This document shows positions 58,914 through 64,000 of a DNA stretch of 64,000 bases, piece by piece; positions within the stretch are counted from its first letter, which is position 1, and every line of letters starts with the position of its first letter. The translations under genes were made by a program, and so were the position numbers. The notes below the pieces were generated by a model. It was not told where the DNA came from, did no database searches, and was given only the letters and a program-made list of their open reading frames with translations. This DNA comes from JACMRP01 sp047302465 (GTDB taxonomy: Bacteria; Bdellovibrionota; Bdellovibrionia; Bdellovibrionales; Bdellovibrionaceae). Location of the stretch: contig NZ_CP178621.1 of the NCBI RefSeq assembly GCF_047302465.1, forward strand, positions 310,001 to 374,000, read 5' to 3'.

Positions 58914-61900
58914 TTACTGAGTTTGGCTGAAGCCCGCGATCCAAGATACATACACGCGAGAGCCAACCTTCACGAAAGTATACACAGTGTGGGTGGTAGT
59001 CGTGCGTGTCGTATTTGTCGGTGCGAAAGAAGCATCAGCGAAAGTTGCACCACCATTATCGTTGAAGGTACACTTTGCTGTAGTGGTGCTTGTTACAACT
59101 AGAGTATAACTACCGCCTGATTTCATATTATCAAGGCGAATCACGCCTCCAGCACAGTCATACGAAGTTGATTGTACGTTACCTAAGTTGAAGTCGATCG
59201 TATTGTCTGTGTCAGCATTTGAAGCTGCATAGATTTGACCTGAAGCCTTGATGTTACCAGTAACTTCAAGTTTCTCTGTCGTAGGAGAGCCACCGATACC
59301 AACGTTACCGGTTGAACCGACGATTCTCAATCTTTCTTGATAAGCAGTCGCTCCAGTTTGCAGACCCAGAACAAAGTCAGGTGAGTAATTGGCTGCTCCA
59401 GTTACGGAGACGAAGCCCATATAACCTTCCTGATACAAGGCGCTGGAGTTTTTTACGCTACCAATTGCCAGAGCAGTATTGCCGTTGGCATTGTAGCCAT
59501 TCGACATTCTTAATACATATGACGGACCTGAGGCTGCACCCGAACTAGTAGCGTAACTATTTGTCATATCATTACTTGCACTGAATGCACCGTATTGACC
59601 AGCGACAGTTGATACTAGCACTGAACCACCAGGCCAGCCGGATGTGCCATCACCAGGAGTCAAATTGATGCTACCGCCGACCGCGCCACCAGATCCGCCG
59701 TCTTGTGCAGCTAATGTAATGGCCGCACCAGTCGTGCTAGCTGCAGCTGTTCCGCCTTGTACATCAAAAGTACCAGATGGAGATGCAGTTCCAACACCAA
59801 CATAACCACTTGCACGTACAGTTAAACCAGAACCCGCTGTCGAGTTAGATTGCATTCTTGCCACGATACCGTTTGTAGATGTGCCGGTATTTGCAACATT
59901 CAACAAACCGTTCGTAGAGTTGAGCGAGTTGTTAGAAGTCGTCAAGTTCAATAGGGTACCCGTCGTCAAAGCATTGGCACTCATCGACATTGGTGTTTGA
60001 GTATTTGCCGTAGACCAGTTCCAAACTTGCGCGTAGTTTGTGTTATCAATCGTGTTAGTAGCAGCAGCTTGAGTAATTGATGACAATGCAACAGTACCAG
60101 CATTGACCCAAGAAAGAACTCCAGCACCATCTGTTGACAGAACTTGGTTCGCAGCACCGTCGTCTGAAGGCAACGTCAGTGTATAACTTGAGAAAGACGC
60201 TGGAGCACGAACAGATACTTGGCTGCCACCATACGTTGCGTTGACATCAAACCCGGTACTACGAGTGACTCCGGAAACATCCAGTTTTGTAGCCGGAGTA
60301 ATTGCGCTAATACCCACATTACCAGTGTTCAAGATTGTCATACGCGAGTCTGCCATTGTGGCGCTGCCGGATGTGGCCTTGTTCAAGAAGTGGAGGCTTC
60401 CGTATGAGCCTGAGCCACCGTAGGTACGTTCAAATGCGATTGCAGCATTGTAATAGGTGTCTCCTGAACTTGATTCGTTCTTGAATGCAATTCCAACTGC
60501 GGCGCCAGTCGACGCATTGAGATTCTGTAGGCGAATCGGCGTTTGCAGAGAAGCCGCTCCCGTCGGGTTCTTAACAGTGAGAATATCATCCGGATCTGTT
60601 GCTCCAATACCGACGTTGCCGTTAGCAAGAACTGTCAATCCAGTGCCAGCCGTAGAGTTAGACTGAATTCTTGCGACAATACCACTTGTAGAAGTGCCAG
60701 TATTTGCCACTCGGAAAAGACCGTTTGTCGAGTTGAGCGAGTTATTAGAAGTCGTCAAACTCAATAGAGTACCCGTTGTCAAAGCATTGGCACTCATCGA
60801 CATTGGTGTTTGAGTATTTGCCGTAGACCAGTTCCAAGCCTGAGCATAGTTCGTATTATCAATTGTATTAGTAGCAGCAGCTTGAGTAATTGATGACAAT
60901 GCAACATTACCAGCATTTGCCCAAGTCAGAACACCAGAACCGTTAGTGCTTAATACTTGGTTCGCAGTGCCATCGTCAACAGGCAACGTAAGAGTGTAGT
61001 TCGAGAACGAAGCAGGAGCAATGATAGTCGCCGTGCCAGATGTAGCACCTTTAACGCCTGCACCAAACATATTGGCAATACCCGATGCGTCCAATTGCAA
61101 GATTTTGCTAGCAACACCGGCTTGAGTTTTATCAACCGTTACTGAACCAGAACTATTCATGGTAGCGTCGCCTGACATAAGAACCGAAGTAGCACCGTTA
61201 GATGCGTTACCTACGAACATTCTTGCAGCGCCAAGGTAAAGATTGATGAGGTCGTTTTGGTTCATGTCGATGTCGCCGCTCATTGTACCACCAGCAAGTG
61301 GCAACTTCGAAGTATCGTTAACAGCTGCAGAAGTTACAGTTGTTAAGCGACCTTTAGCATCGTAAGTGATAACTGGTACATAGCCAGCAGTACCTACTGG
61401 ACCACCAGCAGTGATCGTAGAAGCAAGAGTCAATGCACCAGTGTTGCTGATAGTAGCATCACCAGAGATAGAAACTTCAACCGCTTTACCAGAAGCATTA
61501 CCAACCCAGATTTTAGAGTTAGCTAAGTCAGCAGTGTTGCTTACACCAGTCAATACAGTTGCCCAAGAAAGTGCACCAGCACCGTCAGTTTTAAGAACTT
61601 GGTTTGCACCACCGTCATCAGCTGGCAAAGTAAGTACGTAGTCTGTGAAAGCGCCAGAAGTTTGGATCGTGGCTTTACCAGTACCAGTTTGGATCTCAAG
61701 ACCCTTCATAGTACCAACGCCTGAACCATTCAAAGCCAAGATCTTGTTGTTTTCAGCAGTTGTTGTTTTAACAACGGTTACTGAACCAGCGTTAGAAACA
61801 GCAGAGATATCACCAGAAAGCACGCGTGCTTCTGGACCACCAGACGCGTTACCAACCCAGATGTTAGTAGCAGTTAAGCCAGGCAAAAGAGCAGACTGAG

Positions 61901-64000
61901 CAGCCCAAGTTAAGTTACCAGAACCGTCAGTTTGCAAGAACTCGTTGGCACCACCATCAGTGTTAGGCAATGTGAGAGTGAAAGTACCAGCAGTAGCTTG
62001 ACCACGGATAGAGATCGAACCGCTTGTAGAACCGTTAACGTTAACACCTTTAGTAGTAGCCACTGAACTTGCATCCAATTGAAGAATCTTGCTAGCTACT
62101 GCAGATTGAGTTTTATCAACAGTGATTGCGCCAGTATTAGAGATCGTAGCATCACCAGACATTGCACGAGCTTGTGGACCGTTAGAAGAGTTACCAATCC
62201 ACAACAATGAGTCCGTCAAACCAGGCAATGTTGCAACAGGAGCAGCCCAAGTTAATACGCCAGAGCCATCAGTTTGTAAGAACTGACCGCTTGAACCAGC
62301 AGTGCTTGGGAAGCTAAGTGTAGTGTTTGTCGCAGTGTTAGGGTAACGAAGAGATACGATACCAGCACCTGCGCCACCAACATCAGCACCCTTAGTTACA
62401 GCTACTGAAGAAGCCGTCAATTGAAGGATCTTACTTGCAGCACCAGACTGAGTTTTATCAACAGTGATTGCGCCAGTATTGCTGATAGTAGCGTCACCTG
62501 ACATCAAGCGAGCTTCTGGACCGCCAGACGCGTTACCGATCCACATATAAGAGTTAGCAATAGCTGGAAGAAGAGCAGACTGAGCAGCCCAAGTTAAGTT
62601 ACCAGAACCGTCAGTTTGCAAGAACTCATTTGCACCACCATCACTGTTTGGAAGTGTCAAAGTGAAAGTACCAGCAGTAGCTTGACCACGGATAGAGATC
62701 GAACCGCTTGTAGAACCGTTAACGTTAACACCCTTAGTAGTTGCTACTGAGTTAGCATCTAATTGCAAGATTTTGCTAGCAACTGCAGTCTGAGTTTTAT
62801 CAATAGTCACTGCACCGATATTATTAACGCCCACGATATCGCCAGATAGAGCGCGTTCTACGGCACCACCAGATACATTACCAACCCAGATATAAGCTTC
62901 AGTTAGGTCTTTTCCTTGTTTTGAATTGAAATTTACATAGTCAGCATTGCTAATTAAACCCGCAGTCACTGAGCCCGATGCAGAAGCCATTGGGATATTC
63001 AATGTGTGAGTCGCAGTCGCAGAGTTGAATGCTGGAGAGTTTCCAGAAGTACCGATTGCGAAAGTTTGGTTAACGGCAGTCAAACCATTCAAGTGAGTAA
63101 TACCAGCGCCAGCAACACCCAAAGACTTCACAGTTGAACCGTCGAAGTATTTGATTGTGCCAGAGTCATACCACATTTGACCAGCAACTGTACCGTCAGT
63201 ACCGTTAGCAGAAAGACCGAAGTACTTACTAGCAGCCATTGAAATGTTGCCAGTATTTGTGATGTCTTGGCCGCCCATATTAATAGCGCCAGACATAGTA
63301 CCACCAGCAAGTGGAAGCTTAGTTGTATCATTTACAGCAGCTGAAGTAACAGCAGTCAAACGACCTTTAGCATCGTAAGTAATTACTGGTACATAACCAG
63401 AAGTTCCAACTGGACCGCCAGCAGTGATTGTCGAAGCCAAAGTCAATGCACCAGTGTTGCTGATAGTAGCATCGCCAGACATTGATACTTCAACCGCTTT
63501 ACCAGAAGCATTACCAATCCACATTTTGCTATCAGCTAAATCAGCAGTGTTGCTTACTCCAGTCAAAACAGAAGCCCAAGACAATGCACCAGCACCATCA
63601 GTTTTAAGAACTTGGTTTGCACCACCGTCATCAGCTGGCAATGTCAAAACGTAATCAGTGAAAGCGCCAGAAGTTTGGATCGTGGCTTTACCAGTACCAG
63701 TTTGGATCTCAAGACCCTTCATAGTACCAACGCCTGTGCCATTAAGTGCTAGGATCTTGTTGTTTTCAGCAGTTGTTGTTTTAACAACAGTTACTGAACC
63801 TGTGTTAGAAACAGCAGAGATATCACCAGAAAGCACACGTGCTTCTGGACCACCTGAAGCATTACCAACCCAAATATTTGTAGCAGTCAACGAAGGTAGA
63901 GTTGCAGTAGGAGCGGCCCAAGTTAATACGCCAGAGCCATCAGTTTGTAAGAACTGACCGCTTGAACCAGCAGTGCTTGGGAAGCTAAGTGTAGTGTTTG
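58914..64000 (-). CDS. Giant tail-fibre-like surface repeat protein, 5' partial
   Basis: The frame is open from the right edge to the stop at 58914, at least 1,690 codons; a TTG at 63890 is an internal Leu. About 113-residue units repeat: WVGNASGGPEARVLSG, GDATISNTGAITVDKTQ, ASKILQLDASSVATTKG, TLTLPNTDGGANEFLQTDG. Two long stretches are near copies of each other, as are two VALSSITQAAATNTIDNTNY blocks. NVGIGATDP and NVGIGGSPTTEKLEVTG are phage-tail-fibre motifs. The C-terminal 95 residues (from about NADTDNTIDF) end in VYTFVKVGSRVYVSWIAGFS and look like a tip domain. No S74 domain is present. It resembles Bdellovibrio mosaic adhesive trimer fibres; the 5' end is outside the window. Confidence 0.85.
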   Translation of the reverse strand, partial: NTTLSFPSTAGSSGQFLQTDGSGVLTWAAPTATLPSLTATNIWVGNASGGPEARVLSGDISAVSNTGSVTVVKTTTAENNKILALNGTGVGTMKGLEIQTGTGKATIQTSGAFTDYVLTLPADDGGANQVLKTDGAGALSWASVLTGVSNTADLADSKMWIGNASGKAVEVSMSGDATISNTGALTLASTITAGGPVGTSGYVPVITYDAKGRLTAVTSAAVNDTTKLPLAGGTMSGAINMGGQDITNTGNISMAASKYFGLSANGTDGTVAGQMWYDSGTIKYFDGSTVKSLGVAGAGITHLNGLTAVNQTFAIGTSGNSPAFNSATATHTLNIPMASASGSVTAGLISNADYVNFNSKQGKDLTEAYIWVGNVSGGAVERALSGDIVGVNNIGAVTIDKTQTAVASKILQLDANSVATTKGVNVNGSTSGSISIRGQATAGTFTLTLPNSDGGANEFLQTDGSGNLTWAAQSALLPAIANSYMWIGNASGGPEARLMSGDATISNTGAITVDKTQSGAASKILQLTASSVAVTKGADVGGAGAGIVSLRYPNTATNTTLSFPSTAGSSGQFLQTDGSGVLTWAAPVATLPGLTDSLLWIGNSSNGPQARAMSGDATISNTGAITVDKTQSAVASKILQLDASSVATTKGVNVNGSTSGSISIRGQATAGTFTLTLPNTDGGANEFLQTDGSGNLTWAAQSALLPGLTATNIWVGNASGGPEARVLSGDISAVSNAGSVTVVKTTTAENNKILALNGSGVGTMKGLEIQTGTGKATIQTSGAFTDYVLTLPADDGGANQVLKTDGAGALSWATVLTGVSNTADLANSKIWVGNASGKAVEVSISGDATISNTGALTLASTITAGGPVGTAGYVPVITYDAKGRLTTVTSAAVNDTSKLPLAGGTMSGDIDMNQNDLINLYLGAARMFVGNASNGATSVLMSGDATMNSSGSVTVDKTQAGVASKILQLDASGIANMFGAGVKGATSGTATIIAPASFSNYTLTLPVDDGTANQVLSTNGSGVLTWANAGNVALSSITQAAATNTIDNTNYAQAWNWSTANTQTPMSMSANALTTGTLLSLTTSNNSLNSTNGLFRVANTGTSTSGIVARIQSNSTAGTGLTVLANGNVGIGATDPDDILTVKNPTGAASLQTPIRLQNLNASTGAAVGIAFKNESSSGDTYYNAAIAFERTYGGSGSYGSLHFLNKATSGSATMADSRMTILNTGNVGISAITPATKLDVSGVTRSTGFDVNATYGGSQVSVRAPASFSSYTLTLPSDDGAANQVLSTDGAGVLSWVNAGTVALSSITQAAATNTIDNTNYAQVWNWSTANTQTPMSMSANALTTGTLLNLTTSNNSLNSTNGLLNVANTGTSTNGIVARMQSNSTAGSGLTVRASGYVGVGTASPSGTFDVQGGTAAASTTGAAITLAAQDGGSGGAVGGSINLTPGDGTSGWPGGSVLVSTVAGQYGAFSASNDMTNSYATSSGAASGPSYVLRMSNGYNANGNTALAIGSVKNSSALYQEGYMGFVSVTGAANYSPDFVLGLQTGATAYQERLRIVGSTGNVGIGGSPTTEKLEVTGNIKASGQIYAASNADTDNTIDFNLGNVQSTSYDCAGGVIRLDNMKSGGSYTLVVTSTTTAKCTFNDNGGATFADASFAPTNTTRTTTTHTVYTFVKVGSRVYVSWIAGFSQTQ
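59811..60213. repeat. Repeat B, copy 1, in the giant fibre gene
   Basis: About 400 bp that match 60624-61026 with an offset of 813 bp. It encodes VALSSITQAAATNTIDNTNY and the following NGIVARMQSNSTAG region. Confidence 0.75.
60624..61026. repeat. Repeat B, copy 2, in the giant fibre gene
   Basis: Second copy of the block at 59811-60213, with scattered substitutions (for example AQAWNW against AQVWNW). Confidence 0.75.
61279..61890. repeat. Repeat A, copy 1, in the giant fibre gene
   Basis: About 612 bp, or 204 codons, that match 63292-63903 with an offset of 2,013 bp. Most differences look like single or synonymous changes. Confidence 0.8.
61885..62120. repeat. Repeat C, copy 1, in the giant fibre gene
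   Basis: About 235 bp that match 62569-62804 with an offset of 684 bp (two 114-codon units), encoding the STSGSISIRGQATAGTFT region. Confidence 0.75.
62569..62804. repeat. Repeat C, copy 2, in the giant fibre gene
   Basis: Second copy of the block at 61885-62120. Confidence 0.75.
63292..63903. repeat. Repeat A, copy 2, in the giant fibre gene
   Basis: Second copy of the block at 61279-61890. Beyond it, 63920-64000 also matches the 62250-62330 region closely, so a further unit continues past the window edge. Confidence 0.8.

Noticed and set aside
61411..63957. Long plus-strand open frames opposite the giant fibre gene
   Set aside because: They are antisense shadows that repeat with the fibre repeats. 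They have no ribosome binding sites and an abnormal Pro/Val/Ala composition.
1..64000. tRNA, rRNA, CRISPR array, insertion sequence
   Set aside because: Reading both strands I found no cloverleaf, rRNA core, regular spacer array or transposase; short RNAs could still be missed without a covariance search.

Overview
The window looks like chromosome of a Gram-negative, didermic predatory-type deltaproteobacterium of the Bdellovibrio group (Bdellovibrionota). The pointers are two phage-tail-fibre-like surface proteins at the right end that resemble the mosaic adhesive trimer fibres described in Bdellovibrio, a LexA gene with a TTAC...GTAA type operator, many secreted proteins and envelope hydrolases, and dense gene packing with many 4-base overlaps. 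This assignment is inference from gene content. No rRNA, tRNA, CRISPR array, insertion sequence or integrase was seen.

Layout. 1-6.8 kb: yajQ (cut by the window edge), a glycine-rich RRM protein, a tesA-ybbA-ybbP-like group, a Sua5/TsaC gene and a fatty acid desaturase. 7-11 kb: a lipoprotein, then a BlaI-type repressor and an M56 (BlaR1-like) membrane protease with three matching operators, a secreted protein and a Skp-like chaperone. 11-12.7 kb: an OlsB-like and a PlsC/OlsA-like acyltransferase. 12.7-19.2 kb (minus): an ABC-F ATPase and panD, coaX, coaBC, panC, panB plus a DUF2520 Rossmann protein, a nearly complete route from ketoisovalerate to phosphopantetheine in one tightly packed operon. 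19.3-31.4 kb: a tricorn-like protease, an anchored exoprotein, a HAD nucleotidase, a rhodanese, a Pif1-like helicase, an M23 peptidase, ribD and small proteins.

31.5-36.7 kb holds the most unusual unit: a MotB/ZorB-like protein with a very long coiled coil, a MotA/ZorA-like proton channel and an 810-residue FHA-coiled coil-membrane protein. It looks like an ion-driven motor with a phosphopeptide-reading cytoplasmic partner, without the effector genes of Zorya defence systems. 36.7-51.6 kb: an RNA methyltransferase, a long aromatic amino acid hydroxylase, hldD, an S41 protease, an esterase, a DUF2723 membrane protein with a previously easy-to-miss 48-codon gene upstream, an XRE regulator, lexA, an M14 carboxypeptidase, an aldo/keto reductase behind a hairpin, an HPF-like protein, ung, and divergent msrP/msrQ.

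52.0-57.1 kb is a shikimate operon: aroB, aroA, a three-domain AroK-AroD-AroE fusion, then aroC. The order of the first five activities is the domain order of the fungal pentafunctional AROM protein. 57.1-64 kb (minus) carries an S74-chaperone fibre protein and a giant repeat protein that runs off the right edge. Several genes have control elements fused to their start sites: a terminator-like hairpin containing the start of tesA, a hairpin that hides the aldo/keto reductase ribosome binding site, a nested palindrome abutting the lexA start codon, and near-leaderless starts for blaI, lexA and the M23 peptidase.
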